Shown here: piece by piece, positions 49,380 through 60,568 of the stretch
How positions within the stretch are numbered: the first letter of the stretch is position 1
Layout of the letters: each line of letters starts with the position of its first letter
Source: Baylisascaris procyonis
Lineage: Eukaryota > Nematoda > Chromadorea > Rhabditida > Ascarididae
Assembly: GCA_037389465.1 (NCBI GenBank)
Contig: JAZARR010000074.1
Location: 6,324,001-6,388,000, forward strand
DNA length: 64,000 nt
Direction: 5' to 3'
Notes under the pieces: model-generated
The model's database searches: none
The model's input: the letters and a program-made list of their open reading frames with translations, nothing else
Told to the model about the DNA's origin: nothing
Made by a program: the position numbers and the translations under genes

Positions 49380-49567
49380 GAAATTGAACAAAGATGGCGC
49401 AGTGCAAAATCGTATTCGGCATTCGATGCATCAAAGCAGTGAATACAGCTCAGTTTCCGGTCCGGTTGCACCGTTACGTAACACAGCGAAACGAGTGTTC
49501 GATACGCAAAGATAATCGATGTGGTAAACATTACCATTGCAATGCACATAAACCTCGAAATTTCCAT
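49380..49567 (-). CDS. candidate first exon of a secreted cysteine-containing protein
   Basis: ATG at 49567-49565 opens a frame with a clear signal-peptide pattern (residues 1-21: short n-region, hydrophobic core FMCIAMVMFTTSIIF, then A), followed by SLCYVTVQPDRKLSCIHCFD and ending LRHLCSI before a GTAAGC donor at 49379. The CIHC pair and later cysteine recall the start of Ly6-type folds (ODR-2/HOT family in nematodes), but this is only a resemblance. A possible next exon after the TTCTTACAG acceptor near 49285 continues in phase for about 19 codons. The plus strand is also open over the same bases (49394-49612) without a signal peptide. Confidence 0.4.
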
Positions 49568-49654
49568 TTGGACGCCTCATTTGTGAAATCGTGCTTCATA
49601 GCCTCAGTTTGAAGTACAGCTTGAAGAATAAAACTTTCTAAGCTCTAATTAAGT

Positions 49655-49854
49655 GTTCAAAAAAAAAGTTGTCTGATAACGAAAAAACACCTGAAAATAC
49701 TAAAGAACAAAAAAGAAATTATGAATGTGCCTGCCTCTGTTTCTATCAGAAATGGTTCGAAATATTCCACTCTGATAAAAGATTAAATCTTTTTTATGAA
49801 ACTTTTCAGCTCATTCCAATGGAAATATACCGTAAGGTACTCTTAACTTCCTGA
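49655..49854 (+). other. open frame of uncertain status
   Basis: About 60 codons ending in TGA at 49852-49854, starting with a polar Lys/Glu-rich part and then NYECACLCFYQKWFEIF and a helix. The donor-like CGTAAGGTACTC at its end and an acceptor-like CAAAAAAAAAG at its start would bound an exon. No partner was found. Confidence 0.25.
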
Positions 49855-52800
49855 AGAAGCTATTGCAAGAGTTATTCAACTTTTCTTTCTTAAACTTCGC
49901 ATCTTTTCAGTTAAATATTTTGCACTTTTTTTTCCATTTTTTCCACTCTTAGAACTATTAACATACTTTTTTTTCCATTTTTTCAAATTTTCATAACACT
50001 TCACAAAGATATTCTTAAATCGCTTGTAAGCAAAGAAAGATTTACCAAAGTGCTAAACAGAACATATTTATAGAAGTAAGGATAGAAGTAAGGTGCTTCA
50101 TTTCATTTCTTTTTTTCACCTCTCTAACCAAATTTTTAATATAGAAGCAATTCTGTTTTCCTATAGAAGCAAACTCTTGTGAACTTACTATAAATCACAA
50201 AATGAACGGAAAAATTGCATGATTTCAAAGAGGTCAACACTTGTCAGTTATCAAAATTCCTTATCGGATGCATTCAAATTCGTGTACGACCTATAACCTT
50301 TTTTATTGATGTATCGATGGCAAATATCACTTTCTTTTGACCCCATTAAAATGACCATCGAACTGCGACTATCACTTCATGAGCATGATAGTTCATTATT
50401 GCAAACAAATAAATTACTCGAAAAAAGCGTTATTATTGACGATCTAAGAGCATATTTACTCTAACTGTCTTTAAAGGTAGTCAGGGAATCGCCAAACAAA
50501 AACATGGAATATGAACCTAAAATGTACTAAATTGTAAAAACAAATTCTCTATATTAGCAACAAAAATGCAAGCAATAACGCTAAAGCAACATGTGTTCTC
50601 TAGTAGATAAGTCTACGCAATCAGGTAGGTAGGAGTACTTCTTGAGTGGGCCATCTTTAACGTTAATGAAAGATCATCACTGAAGCGTTATGTAAAATGT
50701 CCGCTCACGCAACACTACAGTCCTTGAGGATTAAAGAAGGAGAAAAAAACGATTGTTTGGGAGAAGGCGTCCAACACAAGAAACCAATGTCCTCACCGCT
50801 ATCATGATGCACTGACAACGTTATGAGACATTCGCAATCTTTAAATACACTTTTCTTGAGCATTTTCACTTTCTGCTTGCAAATTAAGAAAAAAATCTTT
50901 TTTTAAATACCTCAGCGAAAATTTTTTTACGTACGTTAGAACTTTTTATATGCTCATATGAACATATATTAAGTGAAATTATGTGGGTCTCTCATGTCTG
51001 TGAATATATTTGAATGTATGCGTTTGTCTGTGGATATGTCGGATAGTTTCAGTTCGGGAACCAACAAAGCTAGATAGAGGCACGAGGTTTAAAGCAATAT
51101 TCAGATTGTTTCAATAATCAAAAAATGTTACGCTCAGTTAAAAGTACACAAAAATTCGCATCGCATATCCATTTAGCATCGATTGGGCACCCAAAAGAGA
51201 TTTTTTTAGATTTATACGCCCTTTAATAACCCAAAATATGAATCTGTTGCTCTAAATGATTTATTATCTGTTGGCAGTTCCGTGTTAGAGTTGCTCCAGT
51301 GGAGAAATTTGCAAAAAACATGTCTCATGCCAACTCATCCAGCGCGTTTCTGCACTTATCACTATTTTTTATTGGTTGTAATTTGCAAGAGGCAAAGCTA
51401 GGCGTTGAAATGGCTAGAAACTTTTGAACTTAAAGATTCAACCTGCTCATTTATTACGCTTGATCAATTGAATAAAAATATATGAAATGACAGGTAAGTA
51501 ATTCGGGAAATAGTATCAATCTGAGAGCTATAAAAAATAAGCTTTTGTATGCGTTGTTTAATGCAAGTAAAATAATTTCAATTAGCTCACACTATAATTA
51601 GAGCAATTGTGAGCTTAGAGTAGCATTTAAAGAGCAATTTCCCCAATAATGTGACCACTGCAAATGGCAAACGTTGATAATCGGTAAGCATATTTCATGC
51701 GCCATTTGCTGATCATCGCTTATTGGCTGTCCACAACTGCGGTATTGTTCAGTGCATATGATGTACAGCTTGAGTATGCCGCATATGCAATGACCATAAA
51801 TTTAGCATATATAACAAACAGCTGTGTTATAAATCAATAAATGAAACGCACTCACCACTAACTCATTCATTATTTTTTTCGGCTTCGTTGTACTTTTTTT
51901 AAAGGAAGTTTCACACTTTTTTTTTCGTTATAAAAATCTTGAATAGTTTTTCCACTCTTTGAACATTGCTATATCGTATTTCAAGAGAAAGAAGAAAAAT
52001 AAAGGTTACGAATTTTCGAGGATAAATTTTTCACATGCAGAGTATTTTCTGGATGCAATCTAAGATTGCCTGAGAATTTTGACTCTTTATGGATCTGGGC
52101 AATTCCGACATTGTTTCAAAATTATCGTTGAGTTTGAAAAAAATCTATTTCTAGCGCAATAACGATGAAACGTTTAAATTTAAATACCACTCTTGACAGA
52201 AGGAATATTTTTACGAAATTGCCAAATTTCATACCATAAAACAACAGGATTTAATACAAAGTGAAATTTTTTTAATCGGAATTTTCCTCACCCTCTAATT
52301 TATACTTCACTAATAATAGCATAAGAGAGTATCGACTCAACTGAGAAAAACTAGCGCAATATATTTTATAAGAGTTTGAAATAATAGTGCTAAAGAATTT
52401 CATCTTTGCATAGTGCACAATGTAAATCATAATTCTCTCTATAAATACGAATCAAAGAAGTGGACATTTACATTCAAACTTTATAAATGAGCATTTAAGC
52501 GAGTTGAAAGATTATCGAGGAATAGTCATTGCAAAGATGGCAACTATTCAACTTAATTTTTCACATATTTGTTGGTCATTCGCTAACAGTTGTTGCGCAA
52601 TTTTTCAGAGAATGGTGAGAAAACGCTTGGTGAGTGGAAATAAATGAGTATGCAACATTTGGTCGATGCTTGATAAATTGCCTATGATATGGGTAGGACT
52701 GCACTCAAAGAGCGTTAGGTTGCAATATTTTTACCATTGACTAACTGTCACGCGTTGCAACGTTTTGCATTGGCGCTGTTTAAATCAACTTTGAAAAAAG

Positions 52801-53348
52801 GTTTCGTCATCCAGTTAAAGATTTTGATTGGTTTGTTTCCATGATTTCTTCAATTAAAACATGACAAGTCTTCTCCGACATCCTTTGGCTTGGTACTTAT
52901 AAAATAGGTCATTTTACGCCTTAAATCTTAAGTTCAAGTCGGACTAGCTGCCTTACGCGCTTCTCTACTTGTTTCATATTTGAGTGAAGCGCTGACACAA
53001 TGGATGGAAGTACAGAATTGAATATTACTTCAGTTTACTAAGTACGCTTTTCTATCTTTTATCTATAATAGGTATGGCCACTGGGTTATCTCATAATTAT
53101 TAAAATAGTCAATTTTGCTAAGATTCCGCTCGAAATGAGTGGACAGCTGGCAGCAGTATAATTCTGCTGAAAGCTAGCCAGTGTTCGGTAGATGTTCTAT
53201 CGGTGGATGCGCATCTGAAAGTGGCAAAAATTTCTTTAGCAACAGATGTTTGACTGCTGTTCTCGTGAGGGACATCGTCACGCGTGTTGGCTTGCAAAAT
53301 AAATGAGTTGCAGAAATGTGGCCTTAATTAAAGTCATCTGTCTTTCAG
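49855..53348. other. intergenic, nothing supported
   Basis: AT-rich with T-runs (for example near 49927-49980, where a TTTTTTTTCCATTTTTTCC word occurs twice). No gene, RNA or clear repeat array was recognised. Confidence 0.45.
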
Positions 53349-53600
53349 CCGGTGAGTCTCTTCGCCGCTATAATAATAACAATCTACCTCAAGGTTTCGC
53401 GCGCACAAAACTCTCTTATCGTGAAAATTTTCTTTTCTCGAATTGATAGAGATCTAATGAAATGCATTTTTCGATATTCTGTATCTACAAAACATTTTCA
53501 AATGAATTATGATGAAATGATCGTTATTTGCTTAGCAATCATCATCTTTTACATGCTCAATCTCTGCATTTGCATAGGCTGCCATAAGAAACACCTGTAA
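53349..53600 (+). other. open frame with two hydrophobic segments, hypothetical
   Basis: Follows a TGTCTTTCAG acceptor and runs 83 codons to TAA at 53598-53600. Hydrophobic stretches lie at both ends (SLFAAIIITIYL and VICLAIIIFYMLNLCICI), with a charged middle. Without a start codon or partner exon this may be a terminal exon of a membrane protein or chance. Confidence 0.25.
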
Positions 53601-56600
53601 AGTTGTAAGCTGATGACATAAGTTGCAAAACATATGACAACTTTCATAGGTTAGAGAAGAAACCGAAAGAAATTTTGAGCATTCTATCTATCATATCAAA
53701 TTCAAAGATAAATGTTGATCGATAAATGCTGCCACTTACCATGAGTTTTCAATATGTTCGAGTAGAAATACGCATAGTAATGAGGGATTTTCATTCGCAG
53801 TTGCATTGTTCACCTTTCTAATCGGAAGCGATTGCAAAATTTCGATTCAATGAAGCGATTGTCATGAAGTTTCACAAAAGGCACTCCTCACCTATTTTTC
53901 TAATAACATTAATGCTCATATAGAAGATAAGTGGAATTCAATTCTAGTTCGAGTTATATGCAAGAAAATTCCTTTCTAGATAAACTAGCTGACTTTCAAG
54001 CGCTTCAAAGAGCGGTTTCATTCAATCAAAATATTTTGAAGAAAAAAATGATTTTTGGTGCAGTTTTCTATATGACGATTAGTTCATTCAAATGAATTCC
54101 TTCAGAATGTAAATAAACTTCGTTCGATGGCAAAATTTGCGCGTCATTTTCGTTAATTATTTATGGATATATGCTTTTCATGTTATTAAAATATCATCTT
54201 TAAGAGAATTTCCGCATTAAACATCAAACCTTATTGAAAAGAATTTAGATTTCAGATGTAAATTATGCAGAACATATAAAAAACTTATGATTTCCTATAG
54301 CAAAAGTTCATAAATATACTCAATATGTAACTAGTTGAATATTTCAAATAACGCTAATAAAATATTACGTAGCATCATTAGCAACAATGACTATTCGAGG
54401 AATTCATTTGCATCATGAAACATTTCAAATAATGAATAGTTAACTAAGCGGACTCGTGATCCATCAATATTTACGAACGAAATGTCTCTCATAACAATAC
54501 GATTCGATGCAACAATATGCAAATGTAACGATCATACTATCATTATTCATTATGCGAACGCCGATACGCATTAAAGAATTGCTCTAGGATAAGTTTCACT
54601 TCCGCTTTCACGTTAATAAAATGTCATAGGAGATCATTTATTCACATGATTTCGAAATGATAAAACATTTAAGCGGAAGCTACACGCATCATTTATTCTA
54701 GCAATATGAAAGTAATACATCTTAGCAAACTGGAAGAAGGGAAGGGGAGGGGGAGAGAGAATTGCGTAAATTATAGTTTCCTCAAAATTTAAACTTATTC
54801 CATTTGATGGTGACTGTCTCTAATGCAAATTTCATGGTAGATAACAATAGCAAAAAAAAAAAAAACCCGAAAACACAACTTAATCAGACCAAAACGCAAG
54901 CATTTTCCTGAGATTACTACTACAATTTTCATAAGTAAAGTTCCAATTAGCACAATAATAACAAGCATAAATAGCAGCATATTGCTTTAAAATTCTAAAT
55001 AACAAGCACATATTAAGAATAATTTACCATAACATCAAATTTTAGACCGTTTGTTATTAACGACTACTTCACAAAAAAAAAAATGGAAGAGAACATAGAC
55101 GAATTCACTCTCGAGTTGACTGGTGTGGTATTACAATCATATCGGAAGATAAAAACGGCAATATTTTCAATGTGACACTATATGACTAACTTATATTGAA
55201 TAACGCGAAAGTTAAACAAAAAGAACAATAAAGAAATATTTAAAAAACAAAAAAAAAGGATGATAACTGTAGCAATAAATCCTACAATTATTCAACATAC
55301 ACTTCATTAATCTTAAAAAAAAAGCAAAGCTTTTTTCTCATGAAATTCATAACGTTGCAATTATTCATTTCATTCCACATGAAACAGAGTCGATGATTAT
55401 GGTACGAAAAAAAGAGCGCTTATGAAATCTGACGAGCTTTCAAAATTTTGAAACTTACAAACTTACAAAGCGTTAAATCAATTTTTCATCGCTTATCTAT
55501 GGAACGCATCTCAATGCGGAAACTACGCGAATGAGGGTTCGAGTGCTTCTTGAAAGGGCAATAAATGCTTCGTTTACAAAAAAAAGGGATTCGATGAAGA
55601 TAATGGAGGAGGGGAGCTACCTTCTATGAATTCCTGTACCAACTCCTATTCTAGGAATTCAAGTTTCGAATACAGATCGGAGTAAAAGTGTTTTAAGTGA
55701 TCTTTTAAATACTACGGGAGAGTGCGAAACTGCTGACAGCTCTGCTCCAACTTCAAAAATTCATTATTCAATAATAATTTAGTGAAACAGTAATCTCTTA
55801 TTCTTGTGCTATTGTTGAATAAACGCTATTCCAATAAGAAATGTTGCAAACGATATGTAATGCATAAAAACGGAAACTCTGTGTGAAAGAAAGGGAAAAG
55901 TCACACGATATGCGCTTTTATGTTCGGTTCATTTGAATAGCCCGCCATATAAGCTATTGATAATCAAAATAAAACATGAGGAATAGTGCATGGATCTTCC
56001 TATTTCATCCATTCAGTGCTTTATGCGAAATATCAGTCTTCTTGCAATCACACTCTAATTAATTAAACTTCCAGCCAGCTACCAAATTGCGGCAGCTTTT
56101 AGAGCATTTATTGACTATGAATCTTTTCGAAAAACAAGCGGTTCGATTTGACTGAGTTACTAACTTCAATTTCCGTGTTCTTGAGTTAAAACTGGAGAAT
56201 ATCACCTAGATGGACATTAGGGATAAATTTTCGTATGCATAAACAGGATATCACCGTTATGCGGCCTTATAAAAGAGCAAATTTGATAGCAATTTGGGCT
56301 CTCAAATGTTATTTATTATTCAAATGAAGTTGAGCAATTTCATCGTTATTGCGAGGGCGAGTTAACTATAGTAAATAAAAGCAAGCCGAATTGTACGATT
56401 AACTGCTCAAGCATGATTAACCCCATTTAATGATCACTGTCGCGTTTACGCGGAAGTGAATCAACAAAGCTAAGCAACCGACAAAGCGTTGCGATGTCGT
56501 GTCACGCGGTACGAAGAAAACATCACTAACCGACACGATGGCATACTATAGGACATTTTCGACGGAATATATTAGCACCATACCGATAACATTAGAATGC

Positions 56601-57369
56601 ATATACTCACTACCTGCGTCATCGTTATAAATTTACTTAGTGCCTTATTCCTCTATATTCCTCATTAATTCAATTCAACAATAAATTAATTTGAACACTT
56701 CCAACCTTTATCTTGTCGCTTTTGCATAAACAGTAAACTTCAACTCATTTCTGTTGTTGACTGGATTGTTTCCAAAAACGACTTTCCACCCATCTTTAGA
56801 TGTAGGTGGCCAAAAGTGTCGCTATTTTTGCCATGCGATTTTTTAACGCATCTCATTTTGCCTCTGCACTGGTGTTAAAGGGTGCAAAAGAAATTTCGGA
56901 GCTGCATGACACGTCAAACTAATAGGCTCATACCACATGCATATGGCCTTAGTCAAGAAACGCCATATATTTTACATTATGCACAAAGGTGACATGGAGT
57001 AGCCACTTATTAGCCATCCTAAGGCACACTGCTGTACATCAGTACAGTCACATGCCATAAGCATCAAACGAGTACTTCCTCCTATTATACGATATAAATA
57101 TATGATAAGTTCATAACTATCGTCGAAGGGGATCGCCTCGGGCGTTGATTAGGGAACTGAATGCGCTGATCAAGGTGTAGAATTAGTTTTAAAAGGTGGC
57201 TGCCATTATAAAATTTGCTGTCGAGATTTTTTCCTTCAGTATTGATATTGTGCCATATCATTTCTCGTTTATGTATGATATCCCCTCCTCGTTCATTCTA
57301 ACGGCTTTTCATTTGCTAATGATTTCTAAATCTTATATTAAGAAAACGTGATCGATTGATATTTATTAG
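53601..57369. other. intergenic, nothing supported
   Basis: AT-rich sequence with A-runs and a purine tract near 54734-54760. Short GC-richer patches occur near 56440-56530 and 57130-57180 but carry no sustained frame or recognisable element. Confidence 0.45.
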
Positions 57370-58107
57370 TGATGAGGCAGAAATGTTTCTACGAAAGGTA
57401 TTTCACGTCCGCCGACGAGCATATCATATAGACAGAGGTGGGCATATGTGCCGAATATACAGGTGCGGAACATGTAGGTAACCATACAGCAGTCGAATTA
57501 TTTCTGCAGTTTCAAGATTCCAGATTAGTCCTATAACGAATCGGACGCATACCTTTAGCAACCATCTTGCATCATCTAAACGCTATTGCCTCAGCTAGAG
57601 CAGAAAGTAATTGCTTCTTATTGTAAACTTCTCACTAATTAAAATAGCTTAAGCAACAATGAATTTCATTTCAAAGTATAACTACAATATTGGTCTAGGA
57701 GCTGAAGAGGGTAGATGAGGAGATATGTGTGCATACGGATGCTATGCGCTGCCTAAAAGGATCAGCTCAAGATCGAGTTACCTCATCACCGCAAAGGTAA
57801 CAACACGTTGAACATACTGATCGCTGTGTTAATGGATTCGGCCTCGAGAGTGACCAAAAATATGCGGTCTTATTAAAGAGATTGCTACGTTGATATGCGC
57901 GTTTTGTGACAACTACGCCTGTTTGTTGTTGGTGAGTGCAACGTCTCAGTGACAACCGTAACAACAATCCCATCTTCGGCGATATCTACACAACGCACAA
58001 CGATAACCTTGGCCACTTTCGATATAAAAGTTTATATTGACGAAATACCACAAGTATATCAGCGAACCTTTGCTCAATTTTGGCAAGCGGAGAATTTGAA
58101 TTACTGT
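57370..58107 (+). CDS. unresolved coding locus, candidate exons
   Basis: Exon one, 57370-57477 (acceptor GATATTTATTAG, donor GTAACC), encodes 35 residues including FLRKVFHVRRRAYHIDRGG and a cysteine cluster MCRIYRCGTC; it leaves in phase 2. The next block starts after GCAACGTCTCAG at 57950. Read in the phase set by exon one it runs to TGA at 58038-58040 (NNNPIFGDIYTTHNDNLGHF). Read in another frame it stays open to a strong GTAAGT donor after 58107 (VYIDEIPQVYQRTFAQFW). The minus strand is also open here. Composition suggests real coding sequence, but the correct frame and the gene's extent cannot be settled by eye. No family recognised. Confidence 0.35.
57782..57868 (-). other. candidate minus-strand exon with a cysteine cluster
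   Basis: Between a TCTTTAATAAG acceptor and a GTAACTC donor, 29 codons stay open in phase 0/0 and contain SVCSTCCYLCGDE. It lies inside the spacer between the two plus-strand candidate exons of this locus, so one of the two models may be wrong. Confidence 0.25.
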
Positions 58108-58617
58108 AAGTCAGTTCAAATTCTGAAGCAGAAGTAGGCATAAGCCGGCAGTATTCCAAAGTATTTATAGTAATCAAAGAAAGTTTCTTCACTCCTCGCT
58201 GTGTCCCAGGAAAGCATTCATAAAAGCACCAACTTATCCCAAGAAAAGATCCATATAAGCACCAACAATGTTCCATATGCAATAAAAAATAATAAAAGCA
58301 GATAATATAGCCGCTAAAGGTGAAATGTAATTCTATAAAAATAATGACTTGAAGATCGTATTTGTGCGATAAATCAATCATTAAAAAATCCTCAGCATGA
58401 ATTAGAGGTTGTAGAACTATCATACTTCTTCGATATCATTTTTGGAATTTCTTATAAGATTTGTTGTGAACTTTATTCATCAAATATAATAGAAAATATT
58501 GCTCGCTCTTAAAATAATTTCCATAAGAATAGGAACGTTGCAAAGAACTCTTATAATAATAAAGCCTATCATAACCGCAACGTTGTTGTAACACAAAATA
58601 AGCAACCAGCTCCAAGA

Positions 58618-58978
58618 ATGTTCAGAGAGAAACTAACAGCAGTGGAATATGAGGTACTCGTGAGCGCGAGTAAGGAACGCGTATGTCATAGTAAACCTGC
58701 TGTCTTAGCGATTTGCCTTTCGGGGATCTACATGATGGGGTCGCTATTACAGCATCAACGCTATTCCTCAGGCAATTTACAGGCAGCGGTGTTGCTGTGA
58801 TCAAACTGCATAAAAAGAAAATTTCGTGATAACAACACTGTGCCAGCCACTGGACAAACATTGTGTACTGTTCTGCTGCGAGGCTGTCGGGAGGTCTATA
58901 GAATTTACAACGGCCGTCGTCAGTTCAGTACCCTATATTCGCCTATGTCTTAATTTGCCTCCTGCCTTTATCGTCGAA
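58618..58978 (+). other. candidate exons, plus strand
   Basis: Downstream of a TGCTGTCTTAG acceptor (AG near 58711) a frame reads DLPFGDLHDGVAITASTLFL and, via a possible 58-base intron, continues as TGQTLCTVLLRGCREVYRIY to a TAA near 58950. A second frame of the same bases (ending at 58798-58800) is also open. The base composition resembles the confirmed exons. No homologue is recognised and links to 57950-58107 do not resolve. Confidence 0.25.
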
Positions 58979-59818
58979 TCTTGGTTACAATATCGCCTAT
59001 CCAGCAGTCATTTTTATTGGCCACTAATTAACTGCAAAAACTGAAATATGCAAAACACTGCGTTCATATTTTAGTTTATTCGAGCTTCTGCTCAAATCTT
59101 TTAAAAAAATTTGGATTTTGACGATCTAATTTGTAAATTTCTAAAATGCACGACAATTTTTTAGCACTCACAATTGTCTACGAGTTCTTTCAAAGTTCAC
59201 GCCCACTAGCTTCAATGAGAAATTGCTCACTTTTGAACAATACGAAAAAATTTAAATCTAGGCTCAATAATTCCCAAGCAGAAAGCATAATGATTTTCCT
59301 TTTTCTCATTCTTTTTTGAAAGAGAGAGAGGAAGAGAAATTTGCAAGGAACTCATAATTTGATATGTCAATGGACATTTTATTTTTCTGCCTAATGCTGT
59401 CATCTTTTCTATTGATAGTGTTGTTGTGTGGTTGAATTAGCATCCTTGCCATTTTCATCGATATCCATGTAGGTTTAAGTTTCAGCTTGTTGAAGAAATG
59501 CATTTTAATTGTTTTTGTTGCTTCAACGCTCTTCTGTAGCCATTGCTGTTGTGCTAAATAGTTGTATGAAATTTTGCATTGCTTTTATAATTGATTAGAT
59601 GCTAGGATTTGTATACAACCTAAGAGGCATGAAATATAACGAAAACCTATTCTTTTTGTATTCAAGGATTTCCATCGCTATCCTTTAGCTTATCAGTCCG
59701 TATTTTTGCGTTTTTTGAGGATTGTCGAAACGAGTTTTGGCAAAGGAATAGGTCGCAAAAAATTCCTATGCCTAATTAACAGTAGATAATATATTATAAT
59801 ATTTTGGAGATATTTGAG

Positions 59819-59951
59819 GTCCTCGCATTCAAGCGGTCAATCGCGCAAACACTTAACAAAGAGTTCAAGTCATCGTTCTAGCACTGCCTCGGTGATCTTA
59901 TCAACCGGCAACTTAGAACAGCGTTATCAAAAATTCATTCTCCTTTTTTAA
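59819..59951 (+). other. candidate Ser-rich exon upstream of the MSP-domain gene
   Basis: After ATATTTGAG, 43 codons stay open with a Ser/His/Lys-rich composition (SSHSSGQSRKHLTKSSSSHR) and then NLEQRYQKF. Possible donors (TCG|GTGATC, CAG-C|GTTATC) leave phases 0 or 1, whereas the first MSP exon needs phase 2, so a further exon is required if they belong together. Confidence 0.3.
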
Positions 59952-60568
59952 CGAAGTTGAAACGAGTCTTATATTGTCTTCACGTTTTTTTTAGAGCCTG
60001 CAAATGCTCATTTCATCTAACTTCAATTTTCTCTTCGTTAATTAGATGAGATGTTATCAGTTTGAACAAATGGATAGTCTTGTCTCCTATAATATTGGAA
60101 TCGAAAGATGGAATTGAAGTGAAAAACGAGATTTAATATCTTTTAAAAAATTCTGCTAAGTTATATGCTCCATTTCTGCCCATCGATGCAGTTTATATGA
60201 GAGCTATGCGTTCTTAGCCTCCATAATAACATGATCTCGTAAATGCCTTCAGAAATATTTTATTTCTTTTCATTATTCTATCACCCATATCGAAAGTGAA
60301 TGATTTTATTTTAAAGCATTTTTGGGTTGCTTATGAAATATCCATTGTCCTGGAAAGATACTTTACGGTGCAATTTGTGCTGAAAATGAAAGCTACATTA
60401 GTGAAACAAAGAGCAACAAAGTTTTATAATAATAATATAGCTGCGATGAAATAGAGGGAACGTTCAATCCTAATGGATGTTTAGAATTTTAGAAGAAAAC
60501 CGCTGTAAAATCGAGAATTCATTATAAGATCTAATTTGCAGTTTTTTTCCTTCGCAAAACGCATTTAG

